Origin: Aquimarina sp. MAR_2010_214
Lineage (GTDB): Bacteria; Bacteroidota; Bacteroidia; Flavobacteriales; Flavobacteriaceae
DNA length: 64,000 nt
Assembly: GCF_002846555.1 (NCBI RefSeq)
Contig: NZ_PJMS01000001.1
Location: forward strand, 806,001 to 870,000
Reading direction: 5' to 3'
In this document: piece by piece, positions 8,684 to 15,033 of the stretch
Numbering within the stretch: position 1 is the stretch's first letter
Layout: each line of letters begins with the position of its first letter
Position numbers and translations under genes: made by a program
The notes under the pieces: generated by a model
Seen by the model: the letters and a program-made list of their open reading frames with translations, nothing else
What the model was told of the DNA's origin: nothing
Database searches by the model: none

Positions 8684-9095
8684 TTTTTTTTACGAAACGA
8701 ACATAAAACTACCCAATGAAGCCTCTTTATCTTCTTGGATTAATGCAGTTATTTTATCAGAAAACAAGTCAGAAGGAGAGATTAATTTCATCTTGTGTGA
8801 TGATAAGTATTTGCTTAAAATAAATCAGGATTTTTTGGATCACGATACACTCACTGATGTTATAAGTTTTGATAATACAATAGGGAACCAATTAAATGGT
8901 GACATATTTATTTCTGCAGAAAGAGTAAAGGATAATGCCAATGAATTTATGGTTTCTGAGGAGGAAGAAATGAGACGAGTTTTGATACATGGGGTACTTC
9001 ATTTTTGCGGATATAAGGATAAGTCTGATATAGACGAAAAGCTTATGAGACAAAAAGAAGAGGAGAAATTACTAATGTTCCACGTGGAACATTAG
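8676..9095 (+). CDS. ybeY: YbeY endoribonuclease / rRNA maturation factor
   Basis: 139 residues, typical for YbeY, a metal-dependent single-strand RNase in 16S rRNA 3' end processing and ribosome quality control. The fold markers are present: HDTLTDVISFD (about residues 64-74), the GDIFIS strand and the signature RRVLIHGVLHFCGYKD (about 105-122). In the classical H-x3-H-x5-H zinc motif the third position is not His here: HGVLHFCGYKD has Asp where E. coli has His. The start overlaps the previous gene by 8 bases. The last six codons (MFHVEH) and the stop lie inside a 26-bp palindrome that is parS-like, so the C-terminal peptide is set by a DNA site. Confidence 0.93.
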   Translation: MINFFYETNIKLPNEASLSSWINAVILSENKSEGEINFILCDDKYLLKINQDFLDHDTLTDVISFDNTIGNQLNGDIFISAERVKDNANEFMVSEEEEMRRVLIHGVLHFCGYKDKSDIDEKLMRQKEEEKLLMFHVEH

Positions 9096-9096
9096 T
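9071..9096. promoter_or_regulatory. parS-like palindrome 1 (ParB-binding site candidate)
   Basis: This is a perfect 26-bp inverted repeat with core GTTCCACGTGGAAC at 9077-9090. The classical parS consensus is TGTTTCACGTGAAACA; this differs only by a symmetric T-to-C/A-to-G change. The site covers the final codons and stop of ybeY. Confidence 0.75.
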
Positions 9097-9118
9097 GTAT
9101 TATGATAGTGTATAAAGT

Positions 9119-9146
9119 AATAATTGTTCCACGTGGAACAATTATT
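9119..9146. promoter_or_regulatory. parS-like palindrome 2
   Basis: A perfect 28-bp inverted repeat with core GTTCCACGTGGAAC at 9126-9139, in the 98-base gap between ybeY and mnmG. Its centre is 49 bases from the centre of palindrome 1. Confidence 0.75.
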
Positions 9147-9163
9147 TTTGATTAATAAATTTA

Positions 9164-9179
9164 TGTTCCACGTGGAACA
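9164..9179. promoter_or_regulatory. parS-like palindrome 3
   Basis: Perfect 16-bp palindrome TGTTCCACGTGGAACA, centred 39 bases from palindrome 2. It ends 14 bases before the mnmG start codon. Confidence 0.75.
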
Positions 9180-9193
9180 ATTGTATAGAAATT

Positions 9194-11065
9194 ATGTTTG
9201 ATACGGAGTATGATGTAATAGTAGTTGGTGCAGGTCATGCAGGAAGTGAAGCGGCAGCGTCAGCTGCCAATTTAGGTTGTAGCACTTTACTTATTACAAT
9301 GAATTTGCAGAACATTGCTCAAATGAGTTGTAACCCGGCTATGGGAGGAATTGCAAAAGGGCAAATTGTAAGAGAGATAGATGCACTTGGTGGGTATAGT
9401 GGAATCGTGAGTGATCGTACTGCCATACAATTTAAAATGTTGAATAAATCAAAAGGACCTGCAATGTGGAGTCCAAGAGTTCAAAGTGACAGAATGCGTT
9501 TTGCAGAAGAATGGAGGTTGCTGTTAGAGCAAACTCCTAATTTGGATTTTTACCAGGAAATGGTGAGTGGACTTTTGGTTGAAAATGGAGAAATAAAAGG
9601 AGTACAAACATCTCTTGGAATTGAAATAAAAGCAAAGACCGTTGTGTTAACTAACGGAACATTTTTGAATGGATTAATTCATATTGGAGAAAAACAATTT
9701 GGTGGAGGTAGAGCTGGTGAAAAAGCCGCAACCGGGATAACAGAACAATTGATTGATTTTGGTTTTGATGCTGGAAGAATGAAAACAGGAACTCCTCCTA
9801 GAGTGGATGGAAGATCTTTGGATTATTCTAAAATGATTGAACAACCAGGAGATGATAATCCTGAAAAGTTTTGCTATACAGATGCAACAAAACCACTCAC
9901 AAAACAAAGATCATGTCATATGACGTATACCTCTTTAGAGGTTCATGATTTGTTACGAGAAGGCTTTGATCGTTCCCCAATGTTTAATGGTAGAATTAAA
10001 AGTATCGGGCCAAGATATTGTCCATCTATTGAGGATAAGATTAATAGATTTGCAGATAAAGAAAGACACCAATTGTTTGTAGAACCCGAAGGGTGGAATA
10101 CAGTAGAAGTTTATGTAAACGGATTTTCTACATCCTTACCAGAGGATGTTCAATTTAAAGCTTTGAAATCTGTAGTAGGTTTTGAAAATGTAAAATTTTT
10201 TAGACCAGGATATGCCATAGAATATGATTACTTTCCTCCAACACAGTTAACGCATACTTTGGAGACAAAATTAATTTCAGGATTATTTTTTGCGGGACAA
10301 ATTAATGGAACTACCGGATATGAAGAAGCAGCTTCTCAAGGATTAATGGCGGGGATAAATGCAGCGCTAAAAGTAAAGGAAAAAGAATCTTTTATTCTTA
10401 AAAGAAGCGAAGCGTATATCGGTGTTTTAATAGATGATCTTATAACTAAAGGAACAGAGGAACCATATCGAATGTTTACTTCACGTGCAGAGTACAGAAC
10501 TTTGTTAAGACAAGATAATGCAGATTTTAGGCTTACACCAAAATCCCACGAAATTGGTTTGGCTTCAGATGAACGAATGAAGAGAATGGAAGAGAAGGAA
10601 AAGAAGGCAAGTAACTTTGTTCAGTTTTTTAAAGACACAAGTGTTTCTCCAGAGGAAGCAAATCCTGTTTTAGAAGAAAAGAAGTCATCAACGATTAATC
10701 AGAGCGGAAAACTATTTAAATTGTTTTCACGACCACAGATTACTTTAGATGATATAAAACATTTTGAAAAAGTTTCTGCATATATAAAAGAGAATAATTT
10801 GGATAAAGAAGTTTTAGAACAAACAGAGATTCAGGTTAAATATTCTGGTTATATAGAAAAAGAAAAAAATAATGCAGATAAACTAAATAGACTTGAAGAT
10901 GTGAAAATTCCAAAGAATTTTGATTATACAAAATTGAAATCTTTGTCCTATGAAGCAAGAGAGAAAATGTCTAAAATAAAACCAGCAACCGTTTCTCAAG
11001 CATCACGAATTAGCGGAGTGTCACCAAGTGATATTTCTGTACTTTTGGTTTATATGGGTAGGTGA
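9194..11065 (+). CDS. mnmG: tRNA uridine-5-carboxymethylaminomethyl modification enzyme, FAD subunit
   Basis: 623 residues, the normal length for MnmG/GidA. With MnmE it installs the cmnm5 group on wobble U34 of several tRNAs in the cytoplasm. Motifs seen: the FAD-binding GAGHAGSEAA near residue 13, the family signature CNPAMGGIAKGQIVREIDALGG (about 49-70, given in part), TGTPPRVDGRS with the GidA pattern near 200, the GTTGYEEAASQG motif near 373, and the C-terminal helical domain that contacts MnmE and tRNA. The gene sits directly behind three parS-like palindromes. In many bacteria gidA lies near the origin of replication. The next gene begins in a TGATG overlap with the mnmG stop codon. 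Confidence 0.97.
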   Translation: MFDTEYDVIVVGAGHAGSEAAASAANLGCSTLLITMNLQNIAQMSCNPAMGGIAKGQIVREIDALGGYSGIVSDRTAIQFKMLNKSKGPAMWSPRVQSDRMRFAEEWRLLLEQTPNLDFYQEMVSGLLVENGEIKGVQTSLGIEIKAKTVVLTNGTFLNGLIHIGEKQFGGGRAGEKAATGITEQLIDFGFDAGRMKTGTPPRVDGRSLDYSKMIEQPGDDNPEKFCYTDATKPLTKQRSCHMTYTSLEVHDLLREGFDRSPMFNGRIKSIGPRYCPSIEDKINRFADKERHQLFVEPEGWNTVEVYVNGFSTSLPEDVQFKALKSVVGFENVKFFRPGYAIEYDYFPPTQLTHTLETKLISGLFFAGQINGTTGYEEAASQGLMAGINAALKVKEKESFILKRSEAYIGVLIDDLITKGTEEPYRMFTSRAEYRTLLRQDNADFRLTPKSHEIGLASDERMKRMEEKEKKASNFVQFFKDTSVSPEEANPVLEEKKSSTINQSGKLFKLFSRPQITLDDIKHFEKVSAYIKENNLDKEVLEQTEIQVKYSGYIEKEKNNADKLNRLEDVKIPKNFDYTKLKSLSYEAREKMSKIKPATVSQASRISGVSPSDISVLLVYMGR

Positions 11066-11532
11066 TGGATTATGTCATAATTCGAGAGTCAGAAGCCCCA
11101 ATAGTTAAAGTGTTTTCTTTTATTACAATTTTTGTTTTTGTAGTGACATCTTTTTTTATTTCTAAGTTTTCTATAATTTTAGGTGTTCTGTTTTTTTTGA
11201 TTGGCTTGTTTTTGGCTGGATTTTCTAATGCTTATAGAATTACTAAAGATTTTAATAATGAAAAACTCTTTATTCTTTATGGGCGAATTTTTTGGAGATC
11301 AAAACTTGATTTAGAATTTCCGGATTATATTTCCGTTTTTCATGCTTCATTTGTGAGTAGAGATGAGGTAGAAGGAACTGAGGATAAATTTAAAAAGTGG
11401 GTAGTTCGATTTTTTAGTGACAATAGATTTTTTACAATTTTAGAAGAAAACGATTATCATATTGCTTTAAAAAGCGCTAATGAGTTAAGTGAACTTTTGG
11501 GAGTTGAAGTTTATGATAGATCTAAAAAATAG
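11065..11532 (+). CDS. Small membrane protein of unknown function
   Basis: 155 residues starting from the ATG that overlaps the mnmG stop codon (TGATG). A GTG three bases earlier is less likely. Two hydrophobic segments (about 15-33 and 36-54) form a membrane hairpin, followed by a soluble domain rich in aromatic residues. The layout resembles the two-helix PH-like membrane proteins of bacteria, but no motif proves this. The overlap predicts translational coupling with mnmG. Its stop codon shares its last base with a fourth parS-like palindrome. Unrecognised otherwise. Confidence 0.75.
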   Translation: MDYVIIRESEAPIVKVFSFITIFVFVVTSFFISKFSIILGVLFFLIGLFLAGFSNAYRITKDFNNEKLFILYGRIFWRSKLDLEFPDYISVFHASFVSRDEVEGTEDKFKKWVVRFFSDNRFFTILEENDYHIALKSANELSELLGVEVYDRSKK

Positions 11533-11545
11533 TTCCACGTGGAAC
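11532..11545. promoter_or_regulatory. parS-like palindrome 4
   Basis: Perfect 14-bp core GTTCCACGTGGAAC, identical to the three cores upstream of mnmG. It starts on the last base of the preceding stop codon and lies 2.36 kb from palindrome 3. Confidence 0.7.
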
Positions 11546-11605
11546 ATTTTTTGTTGCAAGGGATTAATGATGTCTTTTAATTTTTGAAAACAAGTAATTA
11601 TATTA

Positions 11606-12091
11606 ATGAAAAACACTTTTATCCTTTCTGTTGTTTTATTATCGTTTTATTCTTGTATCACAATACACAAGGTAAGGCAAGTTGATAATTTTAGAATTGA
11701 AACAGAAAATATGTTTAATGAAGAATCGTTTCTTTTTAAACCTAATATGTATCCAGAAGAAGCAAAGCGTTCATTACGAAAACAGTTTGGCTTAACAAAT
11801 GATCAAAACCTGTCGGATTTTGATGTAAAACTGTTCGATAATTTTGATGTTGAATTTAATGTCAAAATAAGTTTTGATGTGGATAGAGAAGAATCTATGA
11901 ATTTTGCCTCTTATTTAATTAATAAAGAAGATTATGAAAATGACATAGGAGATGCTGAAACTTTTGTAAAAATTATTATTGTAGATACTAATGGTGATAA
12001 TTGCCTTTCTACAAGATCATTATTTTATAATAAAACCAGGTCGTACTTAATTGATATTAAAAACAACATAAAAATAGAACCCTTATATTAA
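11606..12091 (+). CDS. Putative lipoprotein of unknown function
   Basis: 161 residues. The N-terminus MKNTFILSVVLLSFYSC is a hydrophobic signal ending at Cys17, with Ser before it as usual in Bacteroidota lipoproteins. The -3 position is a weak match to the lipobox. The mature part is acidic, with FDVKLFDNFDVEFNVKISFDV strands (given only as a landmark) and no catalytic motif I recognise. It lies 60 bases after parS-like site 4 and 16 bases before the methyltransferase gene, so it is probably co-transcribed with the latter. Anchoring in the outer membrane is an inference from the signal type. Confidence 0.65.
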   Translation: MKNTFILSVVLLSFYSCITIHKVRQVDNFRIETENMFNEESFLFKPNMYPEEAKRSLRKQFGLTNDQNLSDFDVKLFDNFDVEFNVKISFDVDREESMNFASYLINKEDYENDIGDAETFVKIIIVDTNGDNCLSTRSLFYNKTRSYLIDIKNNIKIEPLY

Positions 12092-12107
12092 ATTTTCTAG
12101 TACATAA

Positions 12108-12959
12108 ATGAATACACAAAAAACCTTAGATTTTTTTATTGAATGTGAAGATTATACGGTTTCTGGAGAAAAGTTTCAGTTGCTTTATGATAAAGAATAT
12201 GATATGTTGGTTACTTCTCCAAAACCTAATGAAAAAGAATTGGGTAAATATTATGAGAGCGAAGATTATATTTCTCATACAGATTCAAAACGATCTCTTT
12301 TTGAAAAACTGTACCATTTAGTAAAAACCTATTCTTTAGGAAAAAAAGTTAAACTTATTTCCAAATTAAATAAACAACAAGGTTTCCTTTTGGATATTGG
12401 AGCAGGGACAGGCGATTTTTTAAGTGTTGCAAAAAATAGCGGTTGGAGAATTGAAGGAGTAGAACCAAACAATCAAGCAAAAGAATTAGCAATCCAAAAA
12501 GGGATTGATTTAAAATCCAAAACGGCTGATTTAGATTCAAAAAGTTTTGATGTTATTACGATGTGGCATGTTCTTGAACATGTACCAGATTTGAAAATTC
12601 AAATTAAAGAATTAAAACGTCTTTTAAAACCAAATGGATTTGCGATTATAGCTGTTCCAAATTTTAAATCATACGATGCAAAACAGTACAACTCTTTTTG
12701 GGCAGCATATGATGTGCCCAGACATCTTTGGCATTTTTCTAAAACTGCTATCCAAAAGCTTTTTGAAGAGGAAAATTTGAAGTTAGAAAAAACACTCCCT
12801 ATGAAATTTGATTCATTTTATGTGTCGCTTTTGTCAGAAAAATACAAAAGTGGTAAAATGAACTTTTTAAATGCTTTTTGGATTGGATTACGTTCTAACC
12901 TTAAAGCAAAACGATCTGGTGAATATTCTTCACATATTTACATCCTTAAAAATGGCTAA
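12108..12959 (+). CDS. Class I SAM-dependent methyltransferase
   Basis: 283 residues with a Rossmann-type methyltransferase core. The SAM-binding glycine motif LDIGAGTGDFL is near residue 94, the acidic second strand is GVEPNNQAKELA, and motif IV-like ITMWHVLEHVPDL is near 148. The GIDLKSKTADLDSKSFDVI spacing fits the Methyltransf_23/UbiE-like group. The N-terminal 80 residues contain YDMLVTSPKP and a KYYESEDYISHTDS segment, often seen in flavobacterial enzymes that act on small molecules or lipids. The C-terminal part, with W-x-A-x-DVPRHLWHFS, is typical of this subgroup. The substrate cannot be predicted. It ends the mnmG-linked gene run; no terminator hairpin is obvious after it. Confidence 0.88.
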   Translation: MNTQKTLDFFIECEDYTVSGEKFQLLYDKEYDMLVTSPKPNEKELGKYYESEDYISHTDSKRSLFEKLYHLVKTYSLGKKVKLISKLNKQQGFLLDIGAGTGDFLSVAKNSGWRIEGVEPNNQAKELAIQKGIDLKSKTADLDSKSFDVITMWHVLEHVPDLKIQIKELKRLLKPNGFAIIAVPNFKSYDAKQYNSFWAAYDVPRHLWHFSKTAIQKLFEEENLKLEKTLPMKFDSFYVSLLSEKYKSGKMNFLNAFWIGLRSNLKAKRSGEYSSHIYILKNG

Positions 12960-13158
12960 TTTTTGTTTTTAGGCGCTTTTTTTGTCTTTTTAATACATGC
13001 TATACGTATTTATACTTCTTTTTTTTAAAAACGGCTTAAATGAGCTTATTTTTAGTAGGTTTTGATAGTTTTTTTATATAATAAAAAATAAAATAATTGT
13101 TTTTTCTTATATGTTGTTTTTTGCTGCTATATAATGAATAACATAACATGAACTTTGA

Positions 13159-13166
13159 TATTTTTG
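13159..13166 (+). promoter_or_regulatory. Bacteroidota -7 box before the Skp-like gene
   Basis: TATTTTTGC matches the TAnnTTTG(C) consensus 22 bases upstream of the ATG at 13189, implying a very short leader. No -33 TTG at the expected distance. The rest of the 229-base gap (12960-13188) is AT-rich with no other feature seen. Confidence 0.4.
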
Positions 13167-13188
13167 CTCAGAACTAAATTTTTGAAAA

Positions 13189-13725
13189 ATGAAAAAAATA
13201 GTATGTGTTGCAAGTGCATTATTAATTTTAGCTTCTTGTAATCAACAAATAGAGAAAACGGGTTATGTAAATAATACCAAAGTTGTTTCTGATTTTAAAG
13301 ACATGAAAACCGCACAAGAAAAATGGACAAAAAAGAATAATGAAGTTCGAGCGGAACTGGAAGAAAAAGCAAAGCAATTTCAGATTGAGGTAGAAGGATA
13401 CAAAAACATTATGAAATCTATGTCTGCTTCAAATAGAGAAAAGAAAGAGCAGGAATTGATGGTTAAGCAACAAGGCTTACAAAGAGAACAGCAAGCTAAA
13501 ATGCAAGAGATCCAACAAGGAAGTCAAGTAGAGATAGATTCTATTATAGGTAAAGTGAAGAGTTTCATAGAGGATTATGGCAAGAAAAATGGATATACTT
13601 ATATATACGGTGACACAGAAACCAGTAATATACTTTATGGCAAAGAAGAATTAGATCTTACAGATAAGATTCTTAAAGAATTAAATGGTGGTGATACTGC
13701 CACCACAGATGAGACTAAAGAGTAG
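13189..13725 (+). CDS. OmpH/Skp-like periplasmic chaperone, predicted lipoprotein
   Basis: 178 residues. The N-terminus MKKIVCVASALLILASC carries a lipobox (LASC, Cys17). After it come GYVNNTKVVSDFKDMKTAQ, which matches the start of the Skp/OmpH fold (IAYVDxxxVLxxyp), and a long Glu/Lys/Gln-rich helical hairpin (about 50-130) that forms the tentacles. A C-terminal strand segment GYTYIYGDTETSNILYGKEELDLT closes the fold. Family members hold unfolded outer-membrane proteins in the periplasm. A lipid-anchored version would be tethered to a membrane. The usual neighbour bamA is not here, so it may be an extra copy. A terminator follows at 13755. Confidence 0.85.
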   Translation: MKKIVCVASALLILASCNQQIEKTGYVNNTKVVSDFKDMKTAQEKWTKKNNEVRAELEEKAKQFQIEVEGYKNIMKSMSASNREKKEQELMVKQQGLQREQQAKMQEIQQGSQVEIDSIIGKVKSFIEDYGKKNGYTYIYGDTETSNILYGKEELDLTDKILKELNGGDTATTDETKE

Positions 13726-13754
13726 CCAATAATATACTCTTTTGATATGTTATC

Positions 13755-13785
13755 AACCCCGATTAGTAGAATACTAATCGGGGTT
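13755..13785 (+). terminator. Intrinsic terminator after the Skp-like gene
   Basis: A 14-bp perfect stem (AACCCCGATTAGTA and its complement) with loop GAA, followed by TTTTGCTTTT. It lies 29 bases past the stop codon. Confidence 0.9.
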
Positions 13786-14141
13786 TTGCTTTTAATATAT
13801 ATTGCTAATAATTTACGTGAAGATTACAAGATTATAATAAACTTGAGAATAGAGATCTTAACAAAGTTTAACAAGTTATAGCATTTTAGAAGTGTATATA
13901 TAATTAATTTTTACGGTAATACCATACTTTTTATCGTATAAAAACGTTTTTTGCCGATATTGTTATTTTCTAAAACATTTATAATAAGGTAGTTATATCG
14001 GCATTTACATTTTTGATGTAAATAACTGATTTTGAGATATATAAAACTAATAATACATATAACAAAACATTAACTTTGGATCATCATAAAGATAAAAACT
14101 TGTTCATAATTTAGTAGGATTAATCTTAAAACCTTTTAATT
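13786..14141. other. Non-coding gap with two potential hairpins
   Basis: There is no credible gene in these 356 bases. Two inverted repeats stand out: TGCCGATAT (13952-13960) with ATATCGGCA (13995-14003), and ATTTACAT (14003-14010) with ATGTAAAT (14016-14023). They end about 50 bases before a -7 promoter box at 14071-14078. They may be regulatory or simply remnants. Confidence 0.4.
14071..14078 (+). promoter_or_regulatory. Bacteroidota -7 box before the mini T9SS protein
   Basis: TAACTTTG fits TAnnTTTG exactly and lies 63 bases upstream of the ATG at 14142. No -33 TTG at standard spacing. Confidence 0.4.
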
Positions 14142-14489
14142 ATGAAAAAATTATTATTCACATTAATTATAATGTTTGTCAGTTCTTTGATAAAAGGACA
14201 AACAATAAGTGAAATTTTAAGAACAAAAGGGTCTGATATAATAGAGTCTAAAGATATAATTGTTTTTCCAACACATATTGCTAATGGAGAAAAATTAACC
14301 GTTTTGGCTAAAGGATATGAATATTTTGATGTTTTAATCTATGATTTACATGGTAATTTAATTATAGATAGTAAAAATGTGTCAACAAAAGTTAATTTAG
14401 ATATTTCTAAGTTTTTACCTGGGATGTATATAGTTAAAGTAAATAAAGATAGTGATGAATTCATCAAAAAAATTATTGTAGCTAAGTAA
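14142..14489 (+). CDS. Minimal secreted protein: signal peptide plus T9SS type A sorting domain
   Basis: 115 residues. A Sec signal peptide (about 1-20, ending IKGQ) is followed by only about 20 residues before a type A T9SS C-terminal domain (about 40-115). That domain has IVFPTHIANGEKLTV (first strand, cf. xYPNP), VLIYDLHGNLI (second), LDISKFLPGMYIVKV (third) and the final basic KKIIVAK strand. Such domains direct other proteins through the T9SS and are removed or linked to A-LPS. Here almost no cargo is present. The Pro-Asn-Pro of the usual motif is replaced by PTH. It could be a small secreted protein, a decoy or a relic of a longer gene. It lies upstream of the gliding operon on the same strand, separated by 544 bases. 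Confidence 0.8.
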   Translation: MKKLLFTLIIMFVSSLIKGQTISEILRTKGSDIIESKDIIVFPTHIANGEKLTVLAKGYEYFDVLIYDLHGNLIIDSKNVSTKVNLDISKFLPGMYIVKVNKDSDEFIKKIIVAK

Positions 14490-15033
14490 AGAAAAACTAT
14501 AAATAATAGTAAAACTTTGATTTGGATTAATAAATGAGAGTTTTTATTGTATTTTTTTTATGTTAATATAGAAAAAATGATCATTTTTAACATTAGAGTT
14601 TTAACACTACATTTTACACTTCATCGAATAAAACTGCTTTTTCAGAGCATTTAGTTCTCGTTAAATGCACCAAAAGTAATGTAAATTATGCGACCTTTAT
14701 TTTGTTTTTTTATAATATTTTGCTCAAAATATGGGGAAATTATAGTATGTTATGTAGGGTATAAATGATTTTTTAAAGCTATCTATTAGATTGATTAACA
14801 AAATTTTATGTATATTGACATGTTTTTTTGTTTTGAATTTCTTTGGGTCAAAATTTGGCAATCAGTTGAAGGTAAGAAAATTATTACAAAAAAAAGTTAA
14901 ATTTTAGTTTGATATAAGCATTTAATTTATAATTTTATGTTTTGGTAAAAAATATATTAACAATATTATTAACAAGCGCCCCAAATCGCATTGTTAATAC
15001 GATATATTCACCTTAAATAATAAGCGTGATATC
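14490..15033 (+). promoter_or_regulatory. Long non-coding leader/promoter region of the gliding operon
   Basis: No gene is credible in these 544 bases. A candidate promoter lies at 14815-14845: TTG at 14815-14817, a 20-base spacer, then TTTCTTTG at 14838-14845 (one mismatch to TAnnTTTG). If used, the mRNA leader would be about 180 bases. A small hairpin GCATTTA/TAAATGC occurs at 14647-14668. Both assignments are tentative. Confidence 0.35.
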
